From contig NZ_CP091716.1 in the NCBI RefSeq assembly GCF_022009635.1, forward strand, positions 1,193,001 to 1,257,000: a DNA stretch of 64,000 nucleotides. The letters are read 5' to 3'. Below, one piece after another: positions 1-10,454 of the stretch (position 1 is the stretch's first letter; every line of letters starts with the position of its first letter). Made by a program: the position numbers and the translations under genes. This stretch comes from Variovorax paradoxus. Its GTDB lineage: Bacteria; Pseudomonadota; Gammaproteobacteria; Burkholderiales; Burkholderiaceae_C. Under the pieces are notes generated by a model, which ran no database searches, was not told the origin of the DNA, and worked only from the letters and a program-made list of their open reading frames with translations.

Positions 1-714
1 TCGCTGTACCGGGCGCTGCGTTCGCTCAATCCGTCGCCCTACATGTACTACTACCACCTGGGCGACTTCCATGTGGTGGGCGCGTCGCCCGAGATCCTGG
101 TGCGCCAGGAGAACACGGGCGAGGGCGAGCAGAAGATCACCATCCGCCCGCTGGCCGGCACGCGTCCGCGCGGCGCCTCGATCGAGCTCGACAAGGCGGC
201 CGAGGTGGAACTCATCAACGACCCGAAGGAGCGCGCCGAGCACGTGATGCTGATCGACCTCGCGCGCAACGACATCGGCCGCATCGCCAAGACCGGCACG
301 GTGAAAGTGACGGAAGCCTTCGCGGTGGAGCGCTACAGCCACGTGATGCATATCGTGAGCAACGTCGAAGGCACGCTGAAGGACGGCATGACCGCCATCG
401 ACGTGCTCAAGGCCACGTTCCCGGCCGGCACGCTGACCGGCGCGCCCAAGGTGCATGCGATGGAGCTCATCGACCAGCTGGAGCCCACCAAGCGCGGTCT
501 CTACGGCGGCGCCTGCGGCTACATCAGCTATGCGGGCGACATGGACGTGGCCATCGCGATTCGCACCGGCATCGTGAAAGACCAGATGCTGCACGTGCAG
601 GCCGCGGCCGGCGTGGTGGCCGACTCGGTGCCCGAACTCGAGTGGAAAGAAACAGAAGCCAAGGCGCGCGCACTCCTGCGTGCCGCCGAACTGGTCGAGG
701 AAGGCCTGGAGTAA
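1..714 (+). CDS. trpE: Anthranilate synthase component I, C-terminal part (5' end outside window)
   Basis: The open frame enters from the left edge in frame 1 and ends with TAA at 712-714, so about 237 C-terminal residues are present. TrpE converts chorismate plus ammonia (supplied by TrpG) to anthranilate, the first step of tryptophan synthesis. The visible part is the chorismate-binding fold, with recognisable stretches [31 protein letters not shown] and the terminal GGACGYISY segment, all typical of the family's active-site region. It is followed after 2 bp by a small gene and then trpG, so it heads the trp cluster seen here. The N-terminal tryptophan feedback site is not in the window. 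Confidence 0.97.
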   Translation, partial: SLYRALRSLNPSPYMYYYHLGDFHVVGASPEILVRQENTGEGEQKITIRPLAGTRPRGASIELDKAAEVELINDPKERAEHVMLIDLARNDIGRIAKTGTVKVTEAFAVERYSHVMHIVSNVEGTLKDGMTAIDVLKATFPAGTLTGAPKVHAMELIDQLEPTKRGLYGGACGYISYAGDMDVAIAIRTGIVKDQMLHVQAAAGVVADSVPELEWKETEAKARALLRAAELVEEGLE

Positions 715-716
715 GC

Positions 717-1109
717 ATGAGCACAGCACCCGATATTCAGAACGATTTCTCGCACGAGATCATCGGCGCCGCCGTCGAAGTGCAGCGCGTGCTCGGCACG
801 GGGCTCGATGAAGCGGCCTACGCTGCCGCGCTGGCCATCGAGCTGGCCGAGCGCGAGATCGGCTTCACGCGCGACGTGGCGATGTCGGCCAGCTACAAGG
901 GCCGCTCGCTGGGCGAGGTGTACCGCGCGGGCTTCGTGATCGAGCAGTCGGTCATCGTCGAGCTCAAGGCGGTCGACGTGCTGACCGACCTGCATCGCGC
1001 GCAAGTGCTGGCCGCGCTGCGGCTGTCGGGCCTCAAGCTGGGCCTCCTGATCAACTTCAATGTGTTCCCCGTCGTCAAGGGCGTGCACCGGATTGTGAGC
1101 AAGCCATGA
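717..1109 (+). CDS. GxxExxY family protein (PD-(D/E)XK nuclease-like fold)
   Basis: This 130-residue protein starts at ATG 717, two bases after the trpE stop, and its TGA overlaps the trpG start (ATGA, 1106-1109), so it is translationally coupled into the trp operon. It carries the family-defining signature GLDEAAY (GxxExxY, around residues 24-30) and a downstream [10 protein letters not shown] strand whose E-x-K pattern fits the PD-(D/E)XK_3 superfamily. Family members are small proteins without an established function; a nuclease fold is predicted from homology only. There is no evident link to tryptophan synthesis, so the position looks like an insertion of a cargo gene. An upstream in-frame ATG at 642 would lie inside trpE and is not favoured. 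Confidence 0.85.
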   Translation: MSTAPDIQNDFSHEIIGAAVEVQRVLGTGLDEAAYAAALAIELAEREIGFTRDVAMSASYKGRSLGEVYRAGFVIEQSVIVELKAVDVLTDLHRAQVLAALRLSGLKLGLLINFNVFPVVKGVHRIVSKP

Positions 1110-1690
1110 AACTGCTGATGATCGACAACTACGACAGCTTCACCTACAACATCGTCCAGTACTTCGGCGAGTTGGGTGCGGACGTGCAGGTGCATCGCAA
1201 CGACGAGATCACCGTGGCGCAGATCGGCGAGCTCATCGCCTCGGGCGTGACGCGGCTGGTGGTGTCGCCGGGACCGTGTTCGCCGGCGGAGGCGGGCGTG
1301 TCGGTGGCGGCCATCGAGGCCTTCGCGGGCAAGCTGCCCATTCTTGGCGTGTGCCTGGGGCACCAGGCCATCGGCGCGGCCTTCGGCGGCAAGATCGTGC
1401 GTGCGCAGCAGTTGATGCACGGCAAGACCAGCGAGATCACGACCACGCAGGAAGGCGTGTTCGCGGGGCTGCCGCAGAAATTCGTGGTCAACCGCTACCA
1501 CTCGCTGTCGATCGAGCGCGAGAGCTGCCCCAAGGCGCTGGCTGTCACCGCATGGACCGACGACGGCGAGATCATGGGCGTGCGGCACACCGGCTTCGCG
1601 CACGACGTGCGCATCGAAGGCGTGCAGTTCCATCCTGAATCGATCCTCACCGAACATGGCCACGCCATGCTCAAGAACTTTCTGGACTAG
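1106..1690 (+). CDS. trpG: Anthranilate synthase component II, glutamine amidotransferase
   Basis: This 194-residue class I glutamine amidotransferase supplies ammonia from glutamine to TrpE. The start overlaps the preceding stop by 4 bp. Visible landmarks are the N-terminal [11 protein letters not shown] strand, the oxyanion segment VVSPGPCSP, the nucleophile elbow GVCLGHQ (catalytic Cys near residue 79) and the His-Glu pair in VQFHPESI near the C-terminus. Length is normal for a stand-alone TrpG. Since some bacteria share this subunit with p-aminobenzoate synthase, it may also serve as PabA; the location inside a trp operon makes the TrpG role primary. Confidence 0.97.
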   Translation: MKLLMIDNYDSFTYNIVQYFGELGADVQVHRNDEITVAQIGELIASGVTRLVVSPGPCSPAEAGVSVAAIEAFAGKLPILGVCLGHQAIGAAFGGKIVRAQQLMHGKTSEITTTQEGVFAGLPQKFVVNRYHSLSIERESCPKALAVTAWTDDGEIMGVRHTGFAHDVRIEGVQFHPESILTEHGHAMLKNFLD

Positions 1691-1695
1691 CCACC

Positions 1696-2754
1696 ATGAC
1701 CGACCGCACCCACCTCGTCGACCTGCGCAGCGACACCGTCACCCAACCCACGCTCGCTATGCGGGAGGCCATGATGGCGGCGCCGCTGGGCGACGACGTC
1801 TTCGGCACCGACCCGAGCGTGAACGCGCTGCAGGAAAAGATCGCCGCCATGCTCGGCTTCGAGGCCGCGCTGTTCGTGCCGACCGGCACGCAGAGCAACC
1901 TCTGCGCGATTCTTTCGCATTGCGGCCGGGGCGACGAATACATCGTCGGCCAGCAGGCGCATTGCTACCGCTGGGAAGGTGGCGGCGCGGCGGTGTTCGG
2001 CAGCGTGCAGCCGCAGCCGCTCGATCATGCGGCCGACGGCACCTTGCCGCTCGCCCAGATCGAGGCGGCCATCAAGCCCGACGACGCGCACTTCGCGCGC
2101 ACGCGGCTGCTGGCGCTGGAGAACACGCTGGGCGGCAAGCTGCTGCCCTTCGAGTACGTGCAGGCCGCGACCGACCTTGCCAAGCGCAAGGGGCTGCAGC
2201 GGCACCTGGACGGGGCGCGCCTCTTCAACGCAGCGACTGCGCAGGCTGCGTCCAGCAAGAACAGCGACATCCGCGCGGAAGCCCGTCGCATCGCGCAGTG
2301 TTTCGACAGCGTGTCGGTGTGCTTCAGCAAGGGCCTGGGCGCACCCATCGGCTCGGCGCTGGTGGGCTCGCGCGAGTTCATCGCGCGGGCGCACCGCATC
2401 CGCAAGATGGCGGGCGGCGGCATGCGTCAGGCCGGGTTGCTGGCGGCAGCGGCATCGCATGCGCTCGATCATCACATCGACCGCCTGGCCGACGACCATG
2501 CGCTGGCGCAGCGGCTCGCACAGGGGCTCGAAGGCATCGAGGGTCTGAAGGTCGAGGCGCCGCACACCAACATCGTGTTCGTCGATCTCACCGGCGCCGC
2601 GCAGGCGCGCTCCACCGAACTGCTCGCGAGCCTCAACCAGCAGGGCATCCTGGCGACGGGGCTCTACAGGTTGCGTTTCGTGACGCACCTCGATGTCGAT
2701 GCCGCGGGCGTCGACCGCGCGGTCACCGCGATCCGCGGATTCTTCAACGCCTGA
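1696..2754 (+). CDS. ltaE: Low-specificity L-threonine aldolase
   Basis: This 352-residue PLP-dependent enzyme of the beta-eliminating lyase group is expected to cleave L-threonine or L-allo-threonine to glycine and acetaldehyde. Diagnostic segments are LVDLRSDTVTQPT at the N-terminus, GDDVFGTDPSV, the LDGARLFNA strand holding the cofactor-pyridine aspartate, and CFSKGLGAPIGS around residue 215, whose Lys should form the Schiff base. It lies 5 bp after trpG and is read in the same direction, so it is probably co-transcribed. Placement between trpG and trpD is not a pathway relation known for E. coli; it may simply be an operon passenger. Confidence 0.93.
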   Translation: MTDRTHLVDLRSDTVTQPTLAMREAMMAAPLGDDVFGTDPSVNALQEKIAAMLGFEAALFVPTGTQSNLCAILSHCGRGDEYIVGQQAHCYRWEGGGAAVFGSVQPQPLDHAADGTLPLAQIEAAIKPDDAHFARTRLLALENTLGGKLLPFEYVQAATDLAKRKGLQRHLDGARLFNAATAQAASSKNSDIRAEARRIAQCFDSVSVCFSKGLGAPIGSALVGSREFIARAHRIRKMAGGGMRQAGLLAAAASHALDHHIDRLADDHALAQRLAQGLEGIEGLKVEAPHTNIVFVDLTGAAQARSTELLASLNQQGILATGLYRLRFVTHLDVDAAGVDRAVTAIRGFFNA

Positions 2755-2771
2755 GCCGCAAGGAGAGCGTG

Positions 2772-3431
2772 ATGCCTGATCTTCCTCATCTGCTCGCCTT
2801 CATCGCCGCCGGCTGGCTGCTCAACCTGACGCCGGGGCCCGACGTGCTGTACGTCGTGAGCAACTCGCTGCGCTCCGGCGTGCGCGCCGGCATCATGGCA
2901 GGGCTGGGCATCACCACGGGCTGCTTCGTCCACATCTTCGCCGCGGCCGTGGGCGTCGGTACCCTGATGGCGACGTCGGCCACGGCATTCACGGTGCTCA
3001 AGTACATCGGCGCGGCGTACCTGCTGTACCTCGGCGTGCGCATGGTGCTGTCGCGCGCGAAGCCGCCGGCTGACCTGCAGGCCGAGGCCGCGGCGGCCGG
3101 TGAGCGCAGCCTGAAGGCGATCTTCCTTGGCGGCTTCTGGACCAACGTGCTCAACCCCAAGGTCGCGCTGTTCTTCCTGGCCTTCGTGCCGCAATTCATC
3201 GCGCCCGGTGCCGGCAACACGGCGCTCTGCTTCGTGCTGCTGGGCGTGCTGTTCAACGTCAACGCCATTCCGGTGAACGTCGGCTGGGCCGTCGCGGCGG
3301 GCTGGATGGCCCGCCGCAGCGCAGTGCAGAAAGGCATGCACTGGCTCGACCGCGCAGCCGGCGTGCTGTTCATCGGCTTCGGCCTCAAGCTCGCTTTCAC
3401 CGATGCGCCCGCCGTTCGCGTCGGCCGCTGA
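2772..3431 (+). CDS. LysE/RhtB family amino-acid exporter
   Basis: This 219-residue inner-membrane protein belongs to the LysE superfamily of amino-acid and metabolite exporters. The signature LTPGPDVLYVVSNSLRSG follows the first membrane segment, and about six hydrophobic stretches are visible, including a central FWTNVLNPKVALFFLAFVPQF motif. ATG 2772 is chosen because AAGGAGAG sits at the proper distance (2760-2766); an adjacent in-frame GTG at 2769 is possible. It lies between the threonine aldolase and trpD, so threonine, homoserine or an aromatic amino acid are reasonable substrate guesses, but the sequence does not decide the substrate. Confidence 0.9.
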   Translation: MPDLPHLLAFIAAGWLLNLTPGPDVLYVVSNSLRSGVRAGIMAGLGITTGCFVHIFAAAVGVGTLMATSATAFTVLKYIGAAYLLYLGVRMVLSRAKPPADLQAEAAAAGERSLKAIFLGGFWTNVLNPKVALFFLAFVPQFIAPGAGNTALCFVLLGVLFNVNAIPVNVGWAVAAGWMARRSAVQKGMHWLDRAAGVLFIGFGLKLAFTDAPAVRVGR

Positions 3432-3452
3432 TTCATTTCGAGGAGACTTTCC

Positions 3453-4475
3453 ATGATCACCCCCCAGGAAGCGCTGCAGCGCACCATCGAACACCGCGAA
3501 GTCTTCCACGACGAGATGCTGCACATCGTGCGCCTCATCATGAGCGGCGAGTGCTCGCCCGTGATGATGGCCGCGCTGATCACCGGCCTGCGCGTGAAGA
3601 AGGAAACCATCGGCGAGATCACCGCCGCGGCGCAGGTGATGCGCGAGGTGTCGACCAAGGTGCCTGTGACGGACACGACGAACCTCGTCGACATCGTCGG
3701 CACCGGCGGCGATGGTTCGCACACCTTCAACATCTCGACCTGCTCGATGTTCGTGGCTGCCGCCGCGGGCGCCAAGGTGAGCAAGCACGGCGGACGCAGC
3801 GTCTCGAGCAAGTCGGGCAGTGCCGACGTGCTGGAGTCGCTGGGCGTGAACATCAACCTGAAGCCCGAGCAGATCGCGCGCTCCATCGAGGAGTGCGGAA
3901 TCGGTTTCATGTTCGCGCCGAACCACCATCCAGCGATGAAGAACGTCGCGCCGGTGCGCAAGGAGCTCGGCATCAAGACGATCTTCAACATCCTCGGGCC
4001 GCTGACCAACCCGGCCGGTGCGCCGAACATCCTGATGGGCGTGTTCCACCCCGACCTCGTGGGCATCCAGGTGCGCGCGCTGCAGCGCCTGGGCACGGAG
4101 CATGCGATGGTGGTCTACGGCCGCGACGGCATGGACGAGATCTCGCTCGGCGCGGCCACCATGGTGGGCGAACTGAAGGACGGCGAGATCCGCGAATACG
4201 AACTGCACCCCGAGGACTTCGGCTTCGCGATGTCGAGCAACCGCGCGCTGCGCGTGGAAACGCCGGAGCAGTCGAAGGCCATGCTGCTGGGGGTGCTCGA
4301 CAATCAGGCCGGGCCCGCGCTCGACATCGTGCTGCTGAACGCCGGCGCCGCGCTGTATGCGGCCAACGTGGTCGATTCAGTGGCGGCGGGCGTCGAGCGT
4401 TCGCGCGCCGCCATTGCGTCGGGTGCCGCCAAGGCCAAGCTCGCGGAGCTGGTCAAGGCATCCGCCACCGTCTGA
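3453..4475 (+). CDS. trpD: Anthranilate phosphoribosyltransferase
   Basis: This 340-residue enzyme transfers the phosphoribosyl group of PRPP to anthranilate, the second committed step of tryptophan synthesis. The PRPP-binding motif [14 protein letters not shown] lies near residues 80-95, followed by [18 protein letters not shown], both characteristic of TrpD. A GAGGAG ribosome-binding site precedes ATG 3453. It is a stand-alone TrpD, not fused to the amidotransferase as in E. coli. Spacing to trpC is 31 bp. Confidence 0.97.
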   Translation: MITPQEALQRTIEHREVFHDEMLHIVRLIMSGECSPVMMAALITGLRVKKETIGEITAAAQVMREVSTKVPVTDTTNLVDIVGTGGDGSHTFNISTCSMFVAAAAGAKVSKHGGRSVSSKSGSADVLESLGVNINLKPEQIARSIEECGIGFMFAPNHHPAMKNVAPVRKELGIKTIFNILGPLTNPAGAPNILMGVFHPDLVGIQVRALQRLGTEHAMVVYGRDGMDEISLGAATMVGELKDGEIREYELHPEDFGFAMSSNRALRVETPEQSKAMLLGVLDNQAGPALDIVLLNAGAALYAANVVDSVAAGVERSRAAIASGAAKAKLAELVKASATV

Positions 4476-4506
4476 ACACAGAGAAACCGGGAGCACCAGA
4501 AACCCT

Positions 4507-5307
4507 ATGTCCGACATCCTCGACAAGATCGTTGCCGTCAAGCACCAGGAGGTTGCCGCGGCCCGCAAGCGCGCTTCGCTCGAAGCGGTGCGCTTCGACG
4601 CAGAGAGCCGCGTGCTGACGCGTGATTTCGAAGCCGCACTGCGCGCCAAGATCGCCGCGGGCCACGCGGCGGTGATCGCCGAAGTCAAGAAGGCCAGCCC
4701 GAGCAAAGGCGTGCTGCGCGCGGATTTCATTCCGGCCGACATCGCGCAGAGCTATGCCGAGGGCGATGGCACGGTCAGCGCGGCCTGTCTTTCGGTGCTG
4801 ACCGACAAGCAGTTCTTCCAGGGCGGCGTCGACTACCTCAAGCAGGCGCGTGCATCGTGCGACCTGCCGGTGCTGCGCAAGGATTTCATCGTCGACGACT
4901 ACCAGGTGTACGAATCGCGCGCGATGGGCGCCGATGCGATCCTGCTGATTGCCGCATGCCTTGACGATGCGCAGATGAAGGACTACGAAGCCATTGCGCG
5001 CGGGCTGGGCATGGCGGTGCTGGTGGAGGTGCACGACGCGGCCGAACTCGATCGCGCGCTGAAGCTCAAGACGGCGTTGATCGGCGTCAACAACCGCAAT
5101 CTGCGCAACTTCGAGGTGTCGATTCAGGCGACCATCGATCTGCTGCCCAGGCTGCCGGCTGACCGCTTGCCGGTGACGGAGTCGGGCATCGGTACGCGCG
5201 AAGACGTGGCCACGCTGCGCGCGGCAGGCGTCAACGCCTTCCTGGTCGGCGAGGCCTTCATGCGTGCCAAGGAACCCGGCGAGGCCCTCGCTGCGTTGTT
5301 CCAATGA
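4507..5307 (+). CDS. trpC: Indole-3-glycerol phosphate synthase
   Basis: This 266-residue (beta/alpha)8 barrel closes the ring of carboxyphenylamino-deoxyribulose phosphate to indole-3-glycerol phosphate. Landmarks are [11 protein letters not shown] (catalytic Lys), [36 protein letters not shown] and the phosphate-binding end [15 protein letters not shown] 4507 is the natural start; the longer upstream frame would overlap trpD. It is a monofunctional TrpC without a TrpF fusion. Its stop overlaps the start of the uracil-DNA glycosylase gene (ATGA at 5304-5307), so the two are coupled. Confidence 0.97.
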   Translation: MSDILDKIVAVKHQEVAAARKRASLEAVRFDAESRVLTRDFEAALRAKIAAGHAAVIAEVKKASPSKGVLRADFIPADIAQSYAEGDGTVSAACLSVLTDKQFFQGGVDYLKQARASCDLPVLRKDFIVDDYQVYESRAMGADAILLIAACLDDAQMKDYEAIARGLGMAVLVEVHDAAELDRALKLKTALIGVNNRNLRNFEVSIQATIDLLPRLPADRLPVTESGIGTREDVATLRAAGVNAFLVGEAFMRAKEPGEALAALFQ

Positions 5308-6011
5308 GCAGGCCCGACCAGCTGTCGAGCAGCGATCCCGCCGACTGGCCCGTGGCGCCAGGCTGGCAGCCGCTGGTCGATGATTTCTTTGCCAGTGCGG
5401 TGGGGCAGAAGCTGCAGGGCTTTTTGCGCGAACGGCTCGATGCCGGCGCGGTGATCTTCCCGCCGCAGCCGTTGCGGGCGCTGGAACTTACGCCGCCTGA
5501 AGACGTGCGCGTGGTCATCCTGGGGCAGGACCCGTATCACGGACGTGGGCAGGCCGAGGGACTGGCGTTTTCGGTGGCGCCCGGCGTCGCGCTGCCGCCA
5601 TCGCTGCGCAATATCTTCAAGGAGCTACAGCGCGACCTGGGTACGGCGCCGCCTCCGTTCCCGAGCCCGGGTGGCAGCCTGGTGAAATGGGCCACGCATG
5701 GTGTGCTGTTGCTCAACACCTGCCTGACGGTCGAAGAGGCGCAGCCGGCCAGCCATTCAGGGCGTGGCTGGGAGGTGCTGACGGATGCCGTCATTCGTCA
5801 TGTTTCAGGCGGTGCCAAACCTGTTGTTTTTATGCTCTGGGGCTCGCACGCGCAAAGTAAGCGGGCGTTGATCGACGTTGGGCGACATAAGGTGCTGATG
5901 TCGAATCATCCGTCGCCTCTTTCGGCCCTGAGGCCACCCGTGCCGTTCATCGGCTGCGGTCATTTCGGTGAAGCACGTGCCTGGCGTGAGGCGCAGCAGT
6001 CGGCGGGGTGA
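5304..6011 (+). CDS. ung: Uracil-DNA glycosylase, family 1
   Basis: This 235-residue enzyme excises uracil from DNA at the start of base-excision repair. Family 1 motifs are all present: the water-activating GQDPYH motif near residue 74, the LLNT segment with the Asn that pairs with uracil, and the minor-groove loop HPSPLSA near residue 195. The gene is translationally coupled to trpC by a 4-bp overlap. It is the last protein gene before the tRNA cluster, and no clear terminator is seen after it. Confidence 0.96.
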   Translation: MSRPDQLSSSDPADWPVAPGWQPLVDDFFASAVGQKLQGFLRERLDAGAVIFPPQPLRALELTPPEDVRVVILGQDPYHGRGQAEGLAFSVAPGVALPPSLRNIFKELQRDLGTAPPPFPSPGGSLVKWATHGVLLLNTCLTVEEAQPASHSGRGWEVLTDAVIRHVSGGAKPVVFMLWGSHAQSKRALIDVGRHKVLMSNHPSPLSALRPPVPFIGCGHFGEARAWREAQQSAG

Positions 6012-6077
6012 AAACTTAGGCGATAATCGCAGGCTCACGCCTTGAGCGGTTTTCCTGCATCTTCGTTGATGCATGGA

Positions 6078-6108
6078 TTTCCGAGTAGTCACAAAACCGT
6101 GCTATATT
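6078..6108 (+). promoter_or_regulatory. Probable promoter of the tRNA-Tyr/Gly/Thr-tuf unit
   Basis: A good -10 element TATATT lies at 6103-6108, thirteen bases before the first base of tRNA-Tyr, in a locally AT-rich stretch between ung and the tRNA cluster. The -35 element is weak (TTTCCG region, spacing about 19 bp), so only the -10 is convincing. A stable-RNA promoter is expected at this place. Confidence 0.4.
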
Positions 6109-6120
6109 TCGAGGTTCGCC

Positions 6121-6206
6121 GGAGAGGTGGCCGAGTGGTTAATGGCAGCAGACTGTAAATCTGCCCTCTTACGAGTACGCTGGTTCGAATCCAGCCCTCT
6201 CCACCA
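6121..6206 (+). tRNA. tRNA-Tyr (anticodon GTA)
   Basis: The 7-bp acceptor stem GGAGAGG (6121-6127) pairs with CCTCTCC (6196-6202), followed by A73 and an encoded CCA (6204-6206). The anticodon GTA is at 6155-6157. The molecule has the long variable arm typical of bacterial tRNA-Tyr and a normal GGTTCGAATCC T-arm. It is the first of three tRNAs upstream of tuf, an arrangement common in proteobacteria. Confidence 0.98.
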
Positions 6207-6272
6207 GCGATGAATTTGGTTTCTAAGAGCGATTGGATCTAGCGCTTTGGGTGCCTTGAAAGTGCCCCCGAT

Positions 6273-6346
6273 GCGGGAGTAGTTCAATGGTAGAACCCCA
6301 GCCTTCCAAGCTGATGACGCGGGTTCGATTCCCGTCTCCCGCTCCA
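6273..6346 (+). tRNA. tRNA-Gly (anticodon TCC)
   Basis: The acceptor stem GCGGGAG (6273-6279) pairs with CTCCCGC (6336-6342); T73 and an encoded CCA (6344-6346) follow. The anticodon loop CTTCCAA contains TCC at 6305-6307. The T-arm GGGTTCGATTCCC is canonical. Confidence 0.98.
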
Positions 6347-6397
6347 GAGATCCGGTTCGTTGTTGAGGCGATGTGAATTCGTAACTTAGTTACAAAA

Positions 6398-6472
<75 letters not shown>

Positions 6473-6480
6473 ATTTCTGG

Positions 6481-6506
6481 GGGTTGCAACGGCAGCTTTG
6501 CAACCC
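6481..6506 (+). other. Perfect hairpin between tRNA-Thr and tuf
   Basis: GGGTTGCAA (6481-6489) and TTGCAACCC (6498-6506) form a perfect 9-bp stem with an 8-nt loop directly after the tRNA-Thr 3' end. There is no T-run right after it, so it is more likely a processing or stability element of the tRNA-tuf transcript than a terminator. That role is inferred from position only. Confidence 0.5.
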
Positions 6507-6545
6507 ATCTGCATACGTTGAAAACGTTTTTTTCGGAGTCGAAAA

Positions 6546-7739
<1,194 letters not shown>

Positions 7740-7760
7740 GCCAAGCGCAAAGAGTACCGG

Positions 7761-7836
7761 AGGGGTATAGCTCAATTGGCAGAGCGTCGGTCTCCAAAAC
7801 CGAAGGTTGTAGGTTCGATTCCTACTGCCCCTGCCA
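7761..7836 (+). tRNA. tRNA-Trp (anticodon CCA)
   Basis: The acceptor stem AGGGGTA (7761-7767) pairs with TGCCCCT (7826-7832) with one G-T wobble; G73 and an encoded CCA (7834-7836) follow. The anticodon CCA is at 7794-7796 in the loop CTCCAAA. It lies between tuf and secE, the conserved proteobacterial position, and is probably cut out of a tuf-to-nusG transcript. Confidence 0.98.
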
Positions 7837-7853
7837 CTTAGGTGGCACCCCTA

Positions 7854-7896
7854 AAGCCCATCGTGACCCGGTGGGCTTCGGCGTCTCAAGAGACGC
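7854..7896 (+). other. Two consecutive hairpins in the secE leader
   Basis: AAGCCCA (7854-7860) pairs with TGGGCTT (7872-7878), and immediately after it GCGTCT (7881-7886) pairs with AGACGC (7891-7896). They lie between tRNA-Trp and the secE start and are not followed by a T-run. They may shape tRNA processing or secE translation; no specific regulator is indicated by the sequence. Confidence 0.4.
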
Positions 7897-7937
7897 ATTG
7901 AATTGAAGGTCGAAAGGCCACAGGAAATCAGCCAACC

Positions 7938-8321
7938 ATGGCCACTTCTCAAATCGAAACCGTGAGCACCGGCGCCGACAAGGCCAAACTGGCCGTGGCC
8001 GTCGTGCTGGCAGTGGGCGCCATCGTGGCGTTCTATCTGCTGTCGCGCCAAGGCTCGGTCGTGCAATGGGCTGCGCTGCTGGTCGGCCTGGCCGCGGCCG
8101 TGGCGGCTTTCGGCAGTTCCGAGAGTGGTCGTCAGTTGTGGGCTTTTGGTCGCGATTCGTGGCGCGAGGTCAAGAAGGTCGTGTGGCCGACCCGCAAGGA
8201 AGCGATGCAGATGACGGCCTATGTGTTCGCCTTCGTGGCGATCATGTCCGTCTTCCTCTGGCTCACCGACAAGACGCTCGAATGGGTGTTTTTCGACCTC
8301 ATTCTGGGCTGGAGAAAATAA
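7938..8321 (+). CDS. secE: Preprotein translocase subunit SecE
   Basis: This 127-residue inner-membrane protein clamps the SecY channel. It is of the three-membrane-segment type: hydrophobic stretches lie at roughly residues 16-36, 45-62 and 93-115, with the conserved amphipathic stretch WREVKKVVWPTRKEA before the last segment. It is directly followed by nusG with no gap (8321/8322), the standard secE-nusG operon arrangement. Confidence 0.96.
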   Translation: MATSQIETVSTGADKAKLAVAVVLAVGAIVAFYLLSRQGSVVQWAALLVGLAAAVAAFGSSESGRQLWAFGRDSWREVKKVVWPTRKEAMQMTAYVFAFVAIMSVFLWLTDKTLEWVFFDLILGWRK

Positions 8322-8933
8322 ATGACCGACGACGCAGTTGAAACCACGCCGAGCACGCCGGAAGAAGAAAACACTTCCGTGCTGGCTCCCGCCGCCAACC
8401 CAGATCTGCGTTGGTACGTGGTGCATGCCTATTCGGGCATGGAGAAGGCCGTCGAGCGCAACATCACCGAGCGCATCAACCGCGCCGGCATGCAGGACAA
8501 GTTCGGCCGCATCCTGGTTCCGACCGAAGAAGTGGTCGAAATCAAGAACGGCCAGAAGCGCACCACCGAGCGTCGCTTCTTCCCGGGCTACGTGCTGGTC
8601 GAAATGATCATGGACGACGAGAGCTGGCACCTGGTGAAGCACACCAACAAGGTGACGGGCTTCGTGGGTGGTGCCAAGAACCGTCCGGCTCCGATCTCGC
8701 AAAAAGAGGTCGAAGACATCGTCAGCCAGATGCAACAGGGCACCGAGAAGCCGCGCCACAAGGTCGAATTCACCGTCGGCGAATTCGTGCGCGTCAAGGA
8801 AGGCCCGTTCACCGACTTCAACGGCACGGTCGAGGAAGTCAACTACGAGAAGAGCAAGGTCAGCGTGTCGGTCATGATTTTCGGCCGCGCCACCCCTGTG
8901 GAACTCGAATTCAGCCAGGTCGAGAAGACCTGA
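8322..8933 (+). CDS. nusG: Transcription termination/antitermination factor NusG
   Basis: This 203-residue factor binds RNA polymerase beta' and links it to Rho or the ribosome. The NGN domain begins at [15 protein letters not shown] near residue 27 and the C-terminal KOW domain is visible in [18 protein letters not shown]. The first ~25 residues are an acidic extension before the NGN core. It follows secE without a gap and is followed by a terminator-like hairpin. Confidence 0.97.
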   Translation: MTDDAVETTPSTPEEENTSVLAPAANPDLRWYVVHAYSGMEKAVERNITERINRAGMQDKFGRILVPTEEVVEIKNGQKRTTERRFFPGYVLVEMIMDDESWHLVKHTNKVTGFVGGAKNRPAPISQKEVEDIVSQMQQGTEKPRHKVEFTVGEFVRVKEGPFTDFNGTVEEVNYEKSKVSVSVMIFGRATPVELEFSQVEKT

Positions 8934-8939
8934 CGACCC

Positions 8940-8968
8940 CACCGGCCTTTGTGCCGGTGTCATTGTTT
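8940..8968 (+). terminator. Hairpin with T-rich tail after nusG
   Basis: CACCGGC (8940-8946) and GCCGGTG (8953-8959) form a perfect 7-bp stem with a 6-nt loop, followed by TCATTGTTT. The T-tract is interrupted, so this may be a partial terminator or attenuator separating secE-nusG from the L11 operon. Confidence 0.55.
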
Positions 8969-9077
8969 CCGGCTGCGCGTTGTCCGACTCGGCGCGCGGC
9001 CTTGATCTCGAAGAGTCGTTTAACCCCGGGGAGCCTTGGTCGCAAGCCAAGGCGATATCACCCGCAAGGAGCAAAGC

Positions 9078-9509
9078 ATGGCGAAAAAAATCGTCGGCTT
9101 CATCAAGCTGCAAGTCCCAGCTGGTAAGGCCAACCCGTCCCCACCGATCGGTCCCGCACTCGGTCAGCGTGGTCTGAACATCATGGAGTTCTGCAAGGCG
9201 TTCAACGCGCAGACCCAAGGCGTCGAGCCGGGTCTGCCGCTGCCGGTGGTCATCACCGCGTTCGCTGACAAGAGCTTCACCTTCATCATCAAGACGCCCC
9301 CGGCGATCACCTTGATCAAGAAGGCCATCAAGCTCGAAAAGGGTTCGGCCCGCCCGCACACCGACAAGGTCGGCAAGATCACGCGCGCCCAGCTCGAAGA
9401 AATCGCCAAGGCCAAGATGAAGGACCTGACTGCCGCCGACCTCGACGCAGCAGTTCGTACCATTGCCGGCTCGGCCCGCTCGATGGGCGTGAATGTGGAG
9501 GGCGTGTAA
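9078..9509 (+). CDS. rplK: 50S ribosomal protein L11
   Basis: This 143-residue protein builds the GTPase-associated stalk base with 23S rRNA. The proline-rich N-terminal motif [21 protein letters not shown] and the C-terminal RNA-binding domain ending [11 protein letters not shown] are both typical. ATG 9078 follows AAGGAG at proper spacing; an upstream in-frame ATG at 9036 lacks support. The next gene, rplA, starts on the base after the stop. Confidence 0.97.
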   Translation: MAKKIVGFIKLQVPAGKANPSPPIGPALGQRGLNIMEFCKAFNAQTQGVEPGLPLPVVITAFADKSFTFIIKTPPAITLIKKAIKLEKGSARPHTDKVGKITRAQLEEIAKAKMKDLTAADLDAAVRTIAGSARSMGVNVEGV

Positions 9510-10208
9510 ATGTCCAAGATCACCAAGAAGCAAAAGTCGCTCGAAGGCAAGGTCGACAGCAACAAGCTGTACCCGCTGGCTGACGCGATCACCATCGTCA
9601 AGGACGCTGCCACCGCCAAGTTCGACGAATCGATCGACGTGGCTGTTCAGCTCGGCATCGATGCGAAGAAGTCGGACCAGGTCGTGCGTGGCGCCGTCGT
9701 GCTGCCCAACGGCACCGGCAAGACCAAGCGCGTCGCCGTGTTCGCCCAAGGCGCCAAGGCTGAAGAAGCCAAGGCCGCCGGCGCCGACATCGTCGGCATG
9801 GACGACCTGGCTGCCATGGTCAAGGCTGGCGACATGCCTTTCGACGTTGTGATCGCCGCCCCCGATGCCATGCGCGTCGTCGGTACGCTCGGTCAGATCC
9901 TCGGCCCGCGCGGCCTGATGCCCAACCCCAAGGTTGGCACGGTGACCCCGGACGTCGCCACGGCCGTGAAGAACGCCAAGGCTGGCCAGGTTCAGTTCCG
10001 CGTCGACAAGGCCGGCATCGTGCACGGCACGATCGGCCGTCGCTCGTTCGACAACGACAAGCTGCAAGGCAACCTCGCCGCGCTGATCGACGCTCTGGTC
10101 AAGGCCAAGCCGGCGACCAGCAAGGGCGTGTACCTGCGCAAGGTGGCCGTGTCGTCGACCATGGGTCTGGGTGTCCGCGTGGACACGCAAACCATCTCGG
10201 CGAGCTAA
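9510..10208 (+). CDS. rplA: 50S ribosomal protein L1
   Basis: This 232-residue protein forms the mobile L1 stalk at the E site. The family signature is visible in the [18 protein letters not shown] stretch around residue 130, and the C-terminal half holds the [11 protein letters not shown] strand. It is contiguous with rplK. In E. coli L1 represses the L11 operon by binding its leader; whether that holds here cannot be read from the sequence. Confidence 0.97.
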   Translation: MSKITKKQKSLEGKVDSNKLYPLADAITIVKDAATAKFDESIDVAVQLGIDAKKSDQVVRGAVVLPNGTGKTKRVAVFAQGAKAEEAKAAGADIVGMDDLAAMVKAGDMPFDVVIAAPDAMRVVGTLGQILGPRGLMPNPKVGTVTPDVATAVKNAKAGQVQFRVDKAGIVHGTIGRRSFDNDKLQGNLAALIDALVKAKPATSKGVYLRKVAVSSTMGLGVRVDTQTISAS

Positions 10209-10454
10209 AGAGATTTGCTCCGCCTCGCAAGGGTGGAGCGGATGTGGTGGGTCGTGGCAGCTTTGGTTGCCGCGGGCCATCCAAGACCGCTGGTGTGCAG
10301 GGTGCTGCACTTAAACGCCGGACCTTCCTGTCCGGTATCCAGCGCAGATGGCGATCCCGCTGCAAGGAATTTGTTTTTTGTTCCGAAACAGTTGGTCGCT
10401 GCATGAAGCGCGATCCGAGGCCCCGGCCGAAGGTCGCATTAAAAGGAGTAGACC
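10209..10454 (+). promoter_or_regulatory. rplJL leader region, probable L10 binding leader
   Basis: This 246-bp untranslated stretch precedes rplJ and contains at least two perfect hairpins. One is GTGCAG (10295-10300) with CTGCAC (10305-10310) around a 4-nt loop; the other is CCGGA (10318-10322) with TCCGG (10331-10335) around an 8-nt loop. Position and layout match the known L10(L12)4-binding leader upstream of rplJ (Rfam L10_leader family), through which the L10 complex represses its own translation. A covariance-model search would be needed to prove membership. Confidence 0.6.
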
